A stretch of 64,000 bases of DNA, taken from contig JAFQRH010000017.1 in the NCBI GenBank assembly GCA_017410165.1, positions 53,631 through 117,630 on the forward strand, in the 5' to 3' direction. The stretch comes from Alistipes sp. Its GTDB lineage: Bacteria > Bacteroidota > Bacteroidia > Bacteroidales > Rikenellaceae. The notes below the pieces were generated by a model, which saw only the letters and a program-made list of their open reading frames with translations, was not told the origin of the DNA and made no database searches. Made by a program: the position numbers and the translations under genes. Shown here one piece after another: positions 55,160 through 64,000 of this stretch; position 1 is the first letter of the stretch, and each line of letters starts with the position of its first letter.

Positions 55160-55717
55160 TTACACCGTCATAATCTCCTTCTCCTTCTTCTCGAAAGCGG
55201 CATCGACGAGTTTGCTGTACTTTTCGAGCAACTTCTGCACCTGCGACTCGCCATCCTTGCTCTCATCCTCCGGCATACCCTCTTTTACTGCCTTCTTGAA
55301 TGCATCCACAGCATCACGGCGAGCGTTACGCAACGAGATACGCGCATTCTCGACCTCCGACTTGCTCTGCTTCACCAATTCGCGACGACGCTCCTCGGTG
55401 AGAGGCGGAATCGAGAGGCGGATATGTTCGCCATTATTCGACGGTGTGAGACCGATATTGGCATCGAGAATCGCCTTCTCGATGGCGCGAATCATATTTT
55501 TGTCCCACGGCTGGATAAGCACGGTTTTAGCATCGGGAACCGTCACACTGGCAACGCCCGATACGGGAGTTTGCGAACCGTAATAATCGACGAAAACGCC
55601 GTTCAAAATATTGGTAGATGCCTTGCCTGCGCGAATATTGAGCAGCGTATCTTCCAGAAAATCAACCGTTCTCTGCATACGGGTTGTAGCATCTGCGAGA
55701 ATTGTTTTGGTATCCAT
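55160..55717 (-). CDS. frr: Ribosome recycling factor
   Basis: The 185-residue protein splits post-termination ribosomes together with EF-G. It has MQRTVDFLEDTLLNIRAGKAS, VTVPDAKTVLIQPWDKNMIRAIEKAILDANIGLTPSNNGEHIRLSIPPLTEERRRELVK, the RRF core, and normal length. It starts 9 bp after tlpA, so it belongs to the pyrH-tlpA-frr unit. Confidence 0.96.
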   Translation of the reverse strand: MDTKTILADATTRMQRTVDFLEDTLLNIRAGKASTNILNGVFVDYYGSQTPVSGVASVTVPDAKTVLIQPWDKNMIRAIEKAILDANIGLTPSNNGEHIRLSIPPLTEERRRELVKQSKSEVENARISLRNARRDAVDAFKKAVKEGMPEDESKDGESQVQKLLEKYSKLVDAAFEKKEKEIMTV

Positions 55718-55726
55718 AGTCGTTAT

Positions 55727-56323
55727 TTATTTGTTGTTAATAGCTTTCTCAATCAATCGTACCATCTCCACAAACTCCTGCTTGGTGAAGCCGACGCTCG
55801 CCAATATGACGCGACCCTCGCGGTCGATGAGGAAGTTACGCGGAATATAGTTGGTTGCAAATTTGCGATAAATCGACTGGTCGGGGTCGAGACCCATCGG
55901 GAACGAGTAGCCCATACGCTTACGGAAAGCAGCCACCGTGCCATACTCCTCGCCACGCGAAATCGGAATAAAGACAAAATCCTGCCCTTTGAAGCGGTCA
56001 ATCAGGTCGGCCTGCACATAGGTCAGCTCCTCACGACACGGAGGGCACCACGTAGCCCAAAAATTCACCAAAACCACTTTGCCACGCAACTCCGAGAGGC
56101 GAATCGGCTCGCCATCGAACATCTCGACCTTGAAATCCGGAGCCATCATACCCTCCTTGATGATGGTCGATTGTTCGATTTTCGCCTGCTGGCTATCCTG
56201 CGGACGGGCCGTAGCGCTCTGCGGATTCCACATAAGCAGCAGGATGAAGATTGCAATGAGGACAATCAGCATCACCACGAGCATCAGGTTGCTCATCTTT
56301 TGTTTTCTACGCTCTCTCATCAT
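55727..56323 (-). CDS. TlpA/ResA-like thiol-disulfide oxidoreductase
   Basis: The 198-residue protein has an N-terminal membrane anchor (LMLVVMLIVLIAIFILLLMW) and a thioredoxin fold facing the periplasm, with WATWCPPC (Cys93, Cys96) and the cis-Pro region NYIPRNFLIDREGRV. Such proteins reduce disulfides, for example in cytochrome c maturation. It stands between pyrH and frr, which are often adjacent. Start could be either of two consecutive Met codons. Confidence 0.9.
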   Translation of the reverse strand: MMRERRKQKMSNLMLVVMLIVLIAIFILLLMWNPQSATARPQDSQQAKIEQSTIIKEGMMAPDFKVEMFDGEPIRLSELRGKVVLVNFWATWCPPCREELTYVQADLIDRFKGQDFVFIPISRGEEYGTVAAFRKRMGYSFPMGLDPDQSIYRKFATNYIPRNFLIDREGRVILASVGFTKQEFVEMVRLIEKAINNK

Positions 56324-56410
56324 TTTATGCGTTTTTTAGGTTTTTTCTATTTTCTAAATACTGTCAAGCGGTTATACTATCACCGACCAAAATGCTGCCG
56401 AACTATTAAT

Positions 56411-56509
56411 TACTCCACCGAACGAAACGACGCCAAGCGATTACACCACCACCGAACGAAACGTCGCCGAGCGATTACACCACCACCGAACGAAACGTCG
56501 CCGAGCGGT
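56411..56509. repeat. Three 34-bp tandem repeats at the end of pyrH
   Basis: Units at 56442-56475 and 56476-56509 differ only at one base. A shorter diverged unit begins at about 56411. The last unit runs into the first base of the pyrH stop codon. Confidence 0.85.
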
Positions 56510-57216
56510 TAGTTGTGGACCAGCGTACCGATATTCTCGCCATCGAGCACCTTTTTCAGATTGCCCGGCGTGTCCATATCGAACACCACGATATTCAGAC
56601 CATTCTCCTTGCAGAGCGTGAATGCCGTCATATCCATAATTTTCAGATTGCGGGCATACACCTCGTCGAATGTAATCTCGTCGAACTTCACAGCCGTAGG
56701 GTCCTTCTCCGGATCGGCGGTATAGATGCCATCCACACGCGTACCCTTGAAGAAGCCGTCTGCCTCAATCTCGATACCACGCAAAGCGGATGCCGAATCG
56801 GTCGAGAAGTACGGATTGGAGGTGCCGCCACCGATAATTACAACGTATCCGTCGCGCATATACTCCAACGCCTTGTCTTTCGAGTAGTACTCACCAATCG
56901 GCTCCATACGAATCGACGTAAGCACCTTACACTTCACACCCTCGTCGTTGAGTGCCGCCTGCAAGCCGAGCGAGTTGATAATCGTCGCGAGCATACCCAT
57001 CTGGTCGCCCTTCACACGGTCGAAACCGCGTTTTGCGCCCTGCAAACCGCGAAATATGTTACCACCGCCGATAACGATACCCACCTCGACTCCCGAAGCG
57101 ACCACCTCGCCAATCTGCTCGGCATATACGCGCAGTTGGTCGGTCGAGATACCGTATTTCTGCTCGCCCTGCAACGATTCGCCACTCAATTTCAGCAATA
57201 TTCTCTTGTATTTCAT
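56509..57216 (-). CDS. pyrH: UMP kinase
   Basis: The 235-residue hexameric enzyme phosphorylates UMP to UDP. It has YKRILLKLSGESLQGEQKYGI, VGIVIGGGNIFRGLQG, DQMGMLATIINSLGLQ, IIGGGTSNPYFSTDSASALRGIEIEAD and GTRVDGIYTADPEKDP. The family start MKYKRILLKLSGE sets 57216. It is first of the pyrH-tlpA-frr unit. Confidence 0.96.
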   Translation of the reverse strand: MKYKRILLKLSGESLQGEQKYGISTDQLRVYAEQIGEVVASGVEVGIVIGGGNIFRGLQGAKRGFDRVKGDQMGMLATIINSLGLQAALNDEGVKCKVLTSIRMEPIGEYYSKDKALEYMRDGYVVIIGGGTSNPYFSTDSASALRGIEIEADGFFKGTRVDGIYTADPEKDPTAVKFDEITFDEVYARNLKIMDMTAFTLCKENGLNIVVFDMDTPGNLKKVLDGENIGTLVHN

Positions 57217-57293
57217 AGCCGTTAGTTTTGCATTTATAGTGCGAATATACGAAAAAAAACAATATCCGCCACCGCTTCCGCACAATTACGCAC

Positions 57294-57332
57294 AAAAAAA
57301 GTTCCCGACAGAGAAAATTTCTGTCGGGAACA
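57294..57332 (-). terminator. Terminator of the sialate O-acetylesterase gene
   Basis: GTTCCCGACAGA pairs perfectly with TCTGTCGGGAAC, with a run of A on the left that becomes T on the minus strand. Confidence 0.88.
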
Positions 57333-57369
57333 TTCGCTTGTTTTGGCTTTTGAGGCGCGCACAGAGCCG

Positions 57370-59310
57370 TTACTCTGCAACCTCTACGTAGTTAATCTTC
57401 TTCGCCAAAACGAATACCGAGTAGTGGTCCTTAACGCGAGGCAACTCAACCACGTCACCCGCCTTAACCGGATGGTAAGCAATGTACTGTGCGCCAATCT
57501 TCTTTGCCTCCGGAGTAATCGCCTTCGTGTAGGTTGCCGGAATCAGACGCCACTTGCTCTTATACTCAATCTTCTGGAAATCGCGCGTATTGCGAATCAA
57601 GCAATATACATATCCGTCAGCGTGAGCCGTAATCTTACCACCTGCGGTCTTAACCTTCTTAACCGATGGAGCGGTGAGCATCTGGAAGCCCTCGAACTCC
57701 GTTGGATACTCGTCGCTCAACTTCTGGCGGAGGTTAGGCCACATATGCTCGCCCTCGGCGAACTTGCCAAGCGTATAACCCTTACCCTCGAAGGTAATCT
57801 CTATATCCGATGGCTGCTCAACAACCGGACGTGCGCTCTGCGACACGTTGCTCTTGTCGGTACGGAACGGAGCCAGCGGCAGACCCTCTGCCGAGAAGAC
57901 CTCTCCCTCTGCCTCGTTGAAGCAGTAGCGAACGGCTACCGGGCTCTTCACATCCGAAGCCCATACCAAAATCGAGTTATCCGGCTCGATGCTTGCCTCG
58001 GCGAGCGTAAATTTGATACGCTTCTCGTTGGTCGGATCGGCCTCGCCAATCTGGAAACCATCGATACGGCTATCCTTTGCAACGAGCGAAGTAGGAAGAT
58101 TCTTCACGCGGATACGAATCTTGTCGCCCTCAACGCTCATCGACTTGTAAGCCGGCGAACGATACTCCGGAACGCTCTTGCCGTAGTAGTCGCCCAACGC
58201 ACACTGTGCTAAACGGTGAGCAACAACTGCCTTGTTGCGTGGATGGATATCGCCCGGGATATCAACCTGGTCGAGCGTTACGACAATCTCGCAATGGTCG
58301 AGACGGTCGGCAACCTTCTGCTGTGCTTCACGCACCTGTGCGCCCTTGATACCACCATAAAGGTAAGGTACCAACTGGACGATATAGAACGGCATCTCCG
58401 GCGAGCGGAACTCCTCACGCCACGAATTTACGAGAACTTCGAGCGAGTGAGCATAGCCACGTGGCGACGAGCCGACGTTAGCACAACCCTGATACCAGAT
58501 AACGCCTGCGATTGCCGTGTGGCGAATCGGATAGATATTTGCGTTGTAGAGGTGCGATGGTTTGCCCTTCCAAACCTTGTGCTTAATCTTTGCACAGTCG
58601 TTCACAATCTTTGCATCTGCATCGATAACCTCCTTCTTCAACCAACCCTCGACAAACGTACCGCCGAACGAAGCGTCAATCAGACCAATCGGGATGTTGA
58701 GTTCCTTCTGCAGCTCGCTACCGAAACCGTAACCTACGGCCGAGAACACTGCGAGGTCCTCTGCGTTGCAAACCACCCAATTAGGGGTGTTATAGTTACC
58801 CTTACCGTCGTTATGGGTAGGCACGTCGTTCTGCGGAGTCTCTGCCGAGATACGACCCGTGTTGAAGAGGCGGATATTCTGATTCATTTCGCCCTTCAAT
58901 GCACCCTTCAAATCGGTTGTCTGCTTCACCTTGAACTCCATATTCGACTGACCTGCGCAGAGCCAAACATCGCCGATGAGCACGTTCTGCAACGTACGCT
59001 TCTCTTTGCCGGCGGTGATGGTCAGCGTATGCGGGTCGAAGCTTGCAGCCGGAGTCTGCAACGGAACAATCCACTTACCCTCGCTATCTGCCTTAACCAC
59101 AATAGGTTTACCGGTAAGCCAATCGGCCGAAACAGAGACCTTTGCCTTTGGCTTCGCCCAACCCCAGATATTAGCGGTTGCGTTCTGCTGAAGCACCATA
59201 TTATCGCTAACGACCGACGGAAGAGTCAGCCCCTGCGGAGTATTCTGCGCCGAAACGCAAATTGCGGCAAGCGTAAAAATCGCCGCAACAAAAGTTTTCA
59301 AAAATTTCAT
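57370..59310 (-). CDS. Sialate O-acetylesterase (SGNH/SASA family)
   Basis: The 646-residue exported protein has a signal peptide (TLAAICVSAQ), an N-terminal beta domain (VSDNMVLQQNATANIWGWAKPKAKVSV), and an SGNH hydrolase core with WLCAGQSNMEF (nucleophile Ser), GVIWYQGCANVG and the downstream DIHPRNKAVVAHRL (catalytic Asp-His type). These enzymes remove acetyl groups from sialic acids or plant glycans. The C-terminal 130 residues are an extra domain beyond the core. No sialidase or other glycan genes adjoin it, so the substrate is uncertain. Confidence 0.9.
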   Translation of the reverse strand: MKFLKTFVAAIFTLAAICVSAQNTPQGLTLPSVVSDNMVLQQNATANIWGWAKPKAKVSVSADWLTGKPIVVKADSEGKWIVPLQTPAASFDPHTLTITAGKEKRTLQNVLIGDVWLCAGQSNMEFKVKQTTDLKGALKGEMNQNIRLFNTGRISAETPQNDVPTHNDGKGNYNTPNWVVCNAEDLAVFSAVGYGFGSELQKELNIPIGLIDASFGGTFVEGWLKKEVIDADAKIVNDCAKIKHKVWKGKPSHLYNANIYPIRHTAIAGVIWYQGCANVGSSPRGYAHSLEVLVNSWREEFRSPEMPFYIVQLVPYLYGGIKGAQVREAQQKVADRLDHCEIVVTLDQVDIPGDIHPRNKAVVAHRLAQCALGDYYGKSVPEYRSPAYKSMSVEGDKIRIRVKNLPTSLVAKDSRIDGFQIGEADPTNEKRIKFTLAEASIEPDNSILVWASDVKSPVAVRYCFNEAEGEVFSAEGLPLAPFRTDKSNVSQSARPVVEQPSDIEITFEGKGYTLGKFAEGEHMWPNLRQKLSDEYPTEFEGFQMLTAPSVKKVKTAGGKITAHADGYVYCLIRNTRDFQKIEYKSKWRLIPATYTKAITPEAKKIGAQYIAYHPVKAGDVVELPRVKDHYSVFVLAKKINYVEVAE

Positions 59311-59340
59311 ACGATAACTACTTTTTAGGTTTTCTTAATG

Positions 59341-59370
59341 CAAATATATCGAATATTTTTGGTTTACAAA
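59341..59370 (-). promoter_or_regulatory. Candidate promoter of the sialate O-acetylesterase gene
   Basis: On the minus strand TATATTTG (59341-59348) has a TTTG 18 bp upstream (59367-59370), one base short of usual spacing. Confidence 0.5.
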
Positions 59371-59461
59371 CAAAATTCCGCATAAAATATCGCATCGCAT
59401 CGCAAATAATCGGTCGCATTTAACTTTAACCCTCATTCGGTATCTTTTTTACAATAGCGAC

Positions 59462-59492
59462 TTTGACTATTTGCAAAAAAAATATATCTTTG
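59462..59492 (+). promoter_or_regulatory. Consensus promoter of the MG2-domain protein
   Basis: TTTG (59462-59465), 19 bp and TATCTTTG (59485-59492) match the consensus 26 bp before the ATG. Confidence 0.72.
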
Positions 59493-59517
59493 ACAAAAAA
59501 TTACACCTTATAATCGT

Positions 59518-62313
59518 ATGAAAAGAGTTCTCTTATCTATAATCCTCGCGTGCGTGGCGTTTGGCGGATATGCACAACGCTCTCGACAGAAGCAACAGCA
59601 AGAGCAGATTGCGCTCCCCGAAAAGAGTTTTGCCGAGCAGTTGCGCGACGACTATACGGCATTCTACCAGAGTGGCGGCATCTTCGAGAAACTATACTTG
59701 CAGACCGACAAACCCTATTACAGTGCGGGCGAAACGCTCTATTTCAGTGGTTTCTTGGTACACGCCACACTGCTGACACGCATCTCCTCGACGGCGTTCG
59801 TCTATGCGGAGCTCATCAGCCCCGAGGGACAACTCATCGAGCGCATCAAAATTTGCGCAACCGACAAGCAGTTTATCGGTACATTCATCCTCTCGCCGCG
59901 CCTCACCTCCGGTAAATACACACTGCGCGCCTACACACGTTGGATGACCAACTTCGATATGGGATACTTCTTCACCAAGGAGATTTTTATCGGCAACCAT
60001 ATTGACGACGCAATCTCGACCAAAGTGACCTATCGCACCAACGACAACGGCACCGTATCGGCCTTCGTCCGCTTCTCGGACAACAACGCACTGCCGATTG
60101 TCTCCACGCCGGTCAAGTACCGCACCATCATCGACAACCGTTCGCGTAGTGGCAGTGCCCGCACCGGCAAGGATGGAACCATCGAGATACGCTTCAAGCC
60201 GTCGGAGTGCGTGAACGACTGTATGGAGTTGAAGATTCGTGCCAACAGCCGCGAATTGAGCCGATTTGTTCCGATGCCGTCATTCTCGGACGACTTTGAC
60301 GTGCAATTCTGCCCGGAGGGCGGTAATCTGATTGGCAACGTCGTGCAAATCGTGGCATTCAAAGCCATCGGTACCAACGGCAAATCGAAGGAGGTCTATG
60401 GCAAGATTTACGATGCGGCGGACGGCACGCTCGTCACCGAGATACGCTCCACGCACAAAGGTATGGGTCGCTTCGTGATTTGTGCCGAGAAGGGCCACTC
60501 GTACTACGCCGAGGTGAGCACCGACGACGGACCGACGAAGCGTTTCGAGTTACCGATGGTCGAGCCGAGCGGTGTTGCAATGCGAGTTATCAGACACGCC
60601 GACGAACACGTCTTCACAACCATCGCAACACCCGACATCAATCTGAGCGACTACGCAGCCGTTGTCCACTCGCGCGGTACGGTGATGACCATCATCGAGG
60701 ATTTGAGCCGCTTGTCACGCCTACAAAACAGCAATCTATTTGACGGCATTGCACAAATATCCATCGTCCATCGCGCTACGCGTCGCGTGGTTGCCGAGCG
60801 ACTCTTCTACGTTCGCGACAACCGCTTTGCGCAGGCAGCGATTGCGCCACAAAAGAGTGTTTTTGAACAGCGCGACAAAGTTGTGCTGACGCTCGACATC
60901 AAGGACTCGGAGGGCAAACCTGCGGCCGGCAACTTCGCAATGTCGGTGACCGATGCCAACACGGTAGCCATTGATGCCGCATCACCGAACATCATCTCCT
61001 ATATGTTGCTCTCGTCCGACTTGAAGGGCGAAGTGGAGGATGTCGGACAATACTTTGCCGACTCTTCGACCGAAACGCTGCGCAACCTCGACCTTGTGAT
61101 GATGACCAACGGCTGGCGCAGATATGCCCTGCAATCGATTATCGACCACAAATTCCCGCGTATAATGTACCCGATAGAGGATTCGCAACGCATTCGCGGT
61201 TCGGTATTCGGTCTGCTTGGTCGCGCCCGCAAGCCGAGCGTTGTGGTGATGGACCCGAAGACGAAGTACGTCGAGTCGTTCGAACTCAACGAGTACAACA
61301 ACTTCATCATCTCTGGCTTGGATGCCTTCTCGACCACGACCTACATCGTACAGGCACTCAACAAGAAGGGCAAGGATACGACCGTGCGCATCAAAATCGA
61401 GAGCGAGAACTACCCGCTCATCGAGAACGGATATCGCCGCGACCACTATAAGAGTATGGTAAGTTTCATTCCGGAGCAGTTCCTGATGCGCGCCAAAGAG
61501 AAGTACTTCAACGAGGGTGGCGAACGCATCATCGACATCGAAGAGGTGGAGGTTATCGCACGTAAGAGCAGCAGCACGCCATTCTTCGCAACGGGTAACA
61601 CCGGAAGTATGATGCACGGCGATATTTCGCGCTTTGCAACGGTCAGCGACGCGCTCTCTACCTTCAAGGAGCTCAACGTGTTGGGTGGCAACATCACCAC
61701 CCGTAAAGAGTATATGTCGCGCAACACATCGTCGCAGACCATCACCGAGATTCTCGCAGAGACGGCTGCCGGTGACGGCGAGTCGGCAACCGATTTGATT
61801 GCCTCGATTAGCGACACGGAGGAGATGGACAGCGATTCGCTCGTTCCGGAGTTGTACGTAAATGGCAACTTGATGGATATCAACAATATCGACTCGTACG
61901 ATACGAAATATGTCGAGCGATTGGCGTTTGTCGATGGTCGCGCAGCAACGATGCTCGGACTCTCGGCCCCATCCGGAGCAATTCTGATGGAGGTCAGCAA
62001 GGAGGGTCTCTACACAACCGCTGCAAGCGATGCTATGGCTCGCGTCGTAGTTCGCTCGTGCCAGAAGCCGGAGGAGTTCTACAAGCCGAAATATCCGACA
62101 TTCGACGACCGTCTATCGACCGTCGCCGACCTGCGTTCGACCATTGCGTGGGAGCCGCTTATCCGCACCGATGCTACGGGTCGCGCCATTGTCGAGTTCT
62201 ACACGGCCGACCGCAGTGGCACGTACAACATTGTGCTCGAAGGCATAACGGACGAGGGCGAGTTGTGTCGCACGCTCTCCTCCATCGAGGTCAAGTACAA
62301 GCCATTGTCGTAG
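59518..62313 (+). CDS. Exported MG2 (macroglobulin-like) domain protein with plug-like part
   Basis: The 931-residue protein has a signal peptide ([11 protein letters not shown]). Near residues 55-150 it has an alpha-2-macroglobulin MG2 segment ([25 protein letters not shown]). Further beta domains follow, including a second MG-like one near 440-480 ([33 protein letters not shown]). About residues 690-840 resemble a TonB-receptor plug ([27 protein letters not shown]), but no barrel follows. The end ([23 protein letters not shown]) is another MG-like strand set. No thioester motif is seen, so it is not a classical protease trap. Function unknown. Confidence 0.85.
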   Translation: MKRVLLSIILACVAFGGYAQRSRQKQQQEQIALPEKSFAEQLRDDYTAFYQSGGIFEKLYLQTDKPYYSAGETLYFSGFLVHATLLTRISSTAFVYAELISPEGQLIERIKICATDKQFIGTFILSPRLTSGKYTLRAYTRWMTNFDMGYFFTKEIFIGNHIDDAISTKVTYRTNDNGTVSAFVRFSDNNALPIVSTPVKYRTIIDNRSRSGSARTGKDGTIEIRFKPSECVNDCMELKIRANSRELSRFVPMPSFSDDFDVQFCPEGGNLIGNVVQIVAFKAIGTNGKSKEVYGKIYDAADGTLVTEIRSTHKGMGRFVICAEKGHSYYAEVSTDDGPTKRFELPMVEPSGVAMRVIRHADEHVFTTIATPDINLSDYAAVVHSRGTVMTIIEDLSRLSRLQNSNLFDGIAQISIVHRATRRVVAERLFYVRDNRFAQAAIAPQKSVFEQRDKVVLTLDIKDSEGKPAAGNFAMSVTDANTVAIDAASPNIISYMLLSSDLKGEVEDVGQYFADSSTETLRNLDLVMMTNGWRRYALQSIIDHKFPRIMYPIEDSQRIRGSVFGLLGRARKPSVVVMDPKTKYVESFELNEYNNFIISGLDAFSTTTYIVQALNKKGKDTTVRIKIESENYPLIENGYRRDHYKSMVSFIPEQFLMRAKEKYFNEGGERIIDIEEVEVIARKSSSTPFFATGNTGSMMHGDISRFATVSDALSTFKELNVLGGNITTRKEYMSRNTSSQTITEILAETAAGDGESATDLIASISDTEEMDSDSLVPELYVNGNLMDINNIDSYDTKYVERLAFVDGRAATMLGLSAPSGAILMEVSKEGLYTTAASDAMARVVVRSCQKPEEFYKPKYPTFDDRLSTVADLRSTIAWEPLIRTDATGRAIVEFYTADRSGTYNIVLEGITDEGELCRTLSSIEVKYKPLS

Positions 62314-62447
62314 CCGCCCACCAAATCCGCCCGCGCCCGAAAAAAGGAGGGATGGGGTTTGTGATAGGTAAAATTTGTATAGTATTTGTACATTGCGTAA
62401 AAGAGCAAATAAAGAAAAGATTATTCACACATAAACAACCAACGATT

Positions 62448-62606
62448 ATGAAAAAGTACGTTTGCACGGTCTGCGGGTGGACATACGACCCCGAAATTGG
62501 CGATCCGGATAGCGGTATCGCAGCAGGAACTCCATTTGAAGCCATACCCGACGATTGGGCTTGCCCACTGTGTGGCGTTGGCAAAGAGGATTTTCAGCCA
62601 TTGTAG
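62448..62606 (+). CDS. Rubredoxin
   Basis: The 52-residue electron carrier has the two iron-binding pairs YVCTVCGW (Cys6, Cys9) and ACPLCGV (Cys39, Cys42), and the typical [19 protein letters not shown]. It acts in oxygen and peroxide detoxification in anaerobes, with partners such as rubrerythrin that are not in this window. The open frame begins far upstream inside the preceding gene; the ATG at 62448 gives the complete family length. Confidence 0.96.
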   Translation: MKKYVCTVCGWTYDPEIGDPDSGIAAGTPFEAIPDDWACPLCGVGKEDFQPL

Positions 62607-62615
62607 CGAAAGGAT

Positions 62616-62656
62616 TAAAGGTTGTTCGGCAGCGCGCAAGTTGCGACAACCTTTTC
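62616..62656 (+). terminator. Terminator of the rubredoxin gene
   Basis: AAAGGTTGT pairs with ACAACCTTT, with partial pairing continuing inward, followed by a pyrimidine-rich tail. Confidence 0.7.
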
Positions 62657-62699
62657 TCTTTGTGTGCTCACAAAAGAGGTCGTCTAAATTAAATTTTCG

Positions 62700-62707
62700 T
62701 ATATTTG
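62700..62707 (+). promoter_or_regulatory. Candidate -7 element for thiL
   Basis: TATATTTG matches TAnnTTTG 20 bp before the thiL ATG. No -33 element is at normal spacing. Confidence 0.5.
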
Positions 62708-62726
62708 CATCCGCAAACGTACAACT

Positions 62727-63767
62727 ATGGCAGAAAAAATTAAAGGACGTACCGAAATTGCCGAACTCGGCGAATTTGGTCTTATCGACACTCTGACGGC
62801 TCCATTCAAGCCGTCGCACAAATCGACAATCAAAGCCGTTGGCGATGATGCGGCCGTCATCGAGGGCTCGCGCGATGTGGCAATCCTCGTCTCGACCGAC
62901 TCGATGTTGGAAGGCATCGACTTCGACCTAACCTACTTCCCACCAAAACACTTGGGATACAAGGCGGTAACAAAGGGCATAAGCGATATCGTCGCAATGA
63001 ACGCAACGCCGGAGCAGATTACGCTCTCGCTCGGCATCTCGTCCAAAATATCGGTCGAGTGGTTGCGCGACTTCTATTCGGGCGTCGAGTTTGCCTGCCG
63101 CGAAGCGGAGGTCGATTTGGTAGGCGGCGACACATCGGCATCCGTTACCGGACTGATTATCAACATATCGGCTATTGGTCGCGCAAAGAAGCGCGATGTC
63201 GTATATCGTAGCGGCGCAAAACTCAACGACCTGATTTGCATCACGGGCAACCTCGGTGCAGCGTATATGGGTCTGCAACTGCTCGAACGCGAGAAGCGCG
63301 TTCTTTCGGGCATCGCCGAGCAACAACCACAATTCGAGGGCTACGAGTATCTGCTCGAACGCTACCTGAAACCTCGCGCACGATACGACATCGTCAAGTC
63401 GCTCGCTGCCGAGAAGATTGTTCCGACCTCGATGATTGACCTCTCGGATGGCTTGGCCTCGGATGTAATGCAGATTTGCAAGGCGTCGGGCTGTGGCGCA
63501 CGCATCTATTTGGAGCGTATTCCGATTGCAAAGCAGACGAGCGCACTCGCCGAAGAGATGCATATCGACCCGGTCGTGGCGGCACTCAACGGTGGCGAGG
63601 ATTATCAGTTGATGTTCACCCTGCCATTGGAGGCACGCGAGCGCGTGGCGACACTCGGCTGCATCGACATAATCGGCCACATTACCGCACCCGAAACCGG
63701 CGCATATCTGGTTACGCCTGACGGCTCGGATATCAAACTCAAAGCGCAGGGTTTTCCGGAACCATAA
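62727..63767 (+). CDS. thiL: Thiamine-monophosphate kinase
   Basis: The 346-residue ATP-grasp-like PurM-fold kinase makes thiamine diphosphate. It has GDDAAVIEGSRDVAILVSTDSMLEGIDFDL, GYKAVTKGISDIVAMNATPEQITLSLGI, VGGDTSASVTGLIINISAIG and MIDLSDGLASDVMQICKASG, then GGEDYQLMFT. These carry the metal and nucleotide contacts of ThiL. It is a single gene here, and no TPP riboswitch is seen before it. Confidence 0.95.
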   Translation: MAEKIKGRTEIAELGEFGLIDTLTAPFKPSHKSTIKAVGDDAAVIEGSRDVAILVSTDSMLEGIDFDLTYFPPKHLGYKAVTKGISDIVAMNATPEQITLSLGISSKISVEWLRDFYSGVEFACREAEVDLVGGDTSASVTGLIINISAIGRAKKRDVVYRSGAKLNDLICITGNLGAAYMGLQLLEREKRVLSGIAEQQPQFEGYEYLLERYLKPRARYDIVKSLAAEKIVPTSMIDLSDGLASDVMQICKASGCGARIYLERIPIAKQTSALAEEMHIDPVVAALNGGEDYQLMFTLPLEARERVATLGCIDIIGHITAPETGAYLVTPDGSDIKLKAQGFPEP

Positions 63768-63780
63768 GAGTTAGCGCGGT

Positions 63781-63789
63781 GGGGGGGGG
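63781..63789 (+). repeat. Run of nine G after thiL
   Basis: Nine consecutive G lie 13 bp after the thiL stop, followed by TA as at 5767 and 30247. Confidence 0.75.
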
Positions 63790-63810
63790 TAGCGACAACC
63801 ACAAGAGATA

Positions 63811-63855
63811 AGAGAAGGGCGTGTCTGACAAGTTTTTTTAGACACGCCCTTCTCT
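63811..63855. terminator. Perfect 16-bp hairpin after thiL
   Basis: AGAGAAGGGCGTGTCT pairs exactly with AGACACGCCCTTCTCT around a 13-nt T-rich loop. The loop and right arm resemble those of the hairpin at 23273-23307. Confidence 0.8.
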
Positions 63856-64000
63856 GTTAGAAGTTGTATAACAAGAGGGATTTCAAGGCTTAAACCTTCT
63901 TCGAAGGCTTTTGGTTGCTTCGGTTCGGCAAAACAAATTTTGTTTTGCTCTCCCCTTAATCGCAACCTTGCGTAGCCCGAAAAAGCGCAGTTTACTCGGC
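63856..64000. other. Non-coding tail of the window
   Basis: No gene is evident. A small palindrome GCAAAACA..TGTTTTGC lies at about 63928-63949. A 64-codon minus-strand frame here reads like a repeat-derived peptide and overlaps the hairpin. The sequence runs off the window edge, so the start of a further feature cannot be judged. Confidence 0.5.

Noticed and set aside
54822..55583. 253-codon plus-strand frame over the minisatellite and frr
   Set aside because: The first half is minisatellite low-complexity peptide and the second half is antisense to frr.
62607..62726. Search for a TPP riboswitch before thiL
   Set aside because: The interval holds only the rubredoxin terminator and a -7 element.
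63771..63965. 64-codon minus-strand frame at the window end
   Set aside because: It covers the hairpin and G-run, has no domain, and looks repeat-derived.

Overview
This 64 kb window is a stretch of bacterial chromosome from a member of the Bacteroidales, most like the Alistipes/Rikenellaceae group (family placement is inference). The evidence is: promoters of the Bacteroidetes type (TTTG or TTG, 19-21 bp, then TAnnTTTG) in front of many genes; few Shine-Dalgarno sequences; the rpmB-rpmG-DUF4295 trio; a BspA-like repeat lipoprotein; acidic residues after the lipidated cysteine in a giant surface lipoprotein; and menaquinone (ubiE/menG) rather than ubiquinone context. Base composition is moderately GC-rich. 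I see no rRNA, tRNA, CRISPR array, insertion sequence, phage or plasmid gene. Most of the window is housekeeping or envelope genes, with accessory-looking repeats in the long intergenic gaps.

Layout. 1-419: repeats only. 420-2590: BspA-like LRR lipoprotein and oxyR (minus). 2768-8026: trpS, a ClC transporter with CBS domains, a HAD phosphatase, rnhA and corA (plus). 8093-14151: an L-rhamnose locus, with an AraC regulator divergent from rhaB-rhaA-fucO-rhaT; the aldolase gene is missing. 14281-16239: apbE and a diacylglycerol-kinase-like lipid kinase. 16293-19192: a minus-strand cassette of a LuxE-like acyl-protein synthetase, LicD and a GT2 glycosyltransferase. 19377-25322: pdxA-thrS-infC, deoC and galE (minus). 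25435-27721: a NatA/NatB-like ABC exporter. 27795-34996: queA, tpiA, lysS, PAP2 phosphatase, alkaline phosphatase and a YugP-like zinc protease (minus). 35123-38936: guanine/nucleoside deaminase, a LolE-like permease, ubiE, a lipoprotein, a SPOR protein and a tiny Cys/Pro-Ala-Glu lipoprotein. 39220-44919: a complete tripartite RND efflux operon preceded by two palindromes. 45048-45642: rpmB, rpmG and a 49-residue DUF4295 protein. 46010-47791: rpsA. 48426-54276: a 1517-residue coiled-coil surface lipoprotein behind an OmpA-type barrel protein. 55160-57216: pyrH-tlpA-frr. 57370-62313: a sialate O-acetylesterase divergent from a 931-residue MG2 (macroglobulin-like) protein. 62448-63767: rubredoxin and thiL.

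How the parts work together. The rhamnose locus takes up rhamnose (RhaT), isomerises it (RhaA), phosphorylates it (RhaB) and reduces the lactaldehyde product (FucO), but the cleavage step must be encoded elsewhere. The LuxE-like/LicD/GT2 cassette looks like a small surface-glycan decoration module. The OmpA protein and giant lipoprotein look like one highly expressed envelope unit: they share a strand, there is no clear promoter between them, and a long leader precedes ompA.

The points most worth a second look are the ompA plus 1517-residue stalk lipoprotein pair, the LuxE-like/LicD/GT2 cassette, the paired operators before the RND operon, the aldolase-less rhamnose operon, the MG2 protein, and several families of tandem and dispersed repeats. 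I did not find a clearly new defence or mobile system.
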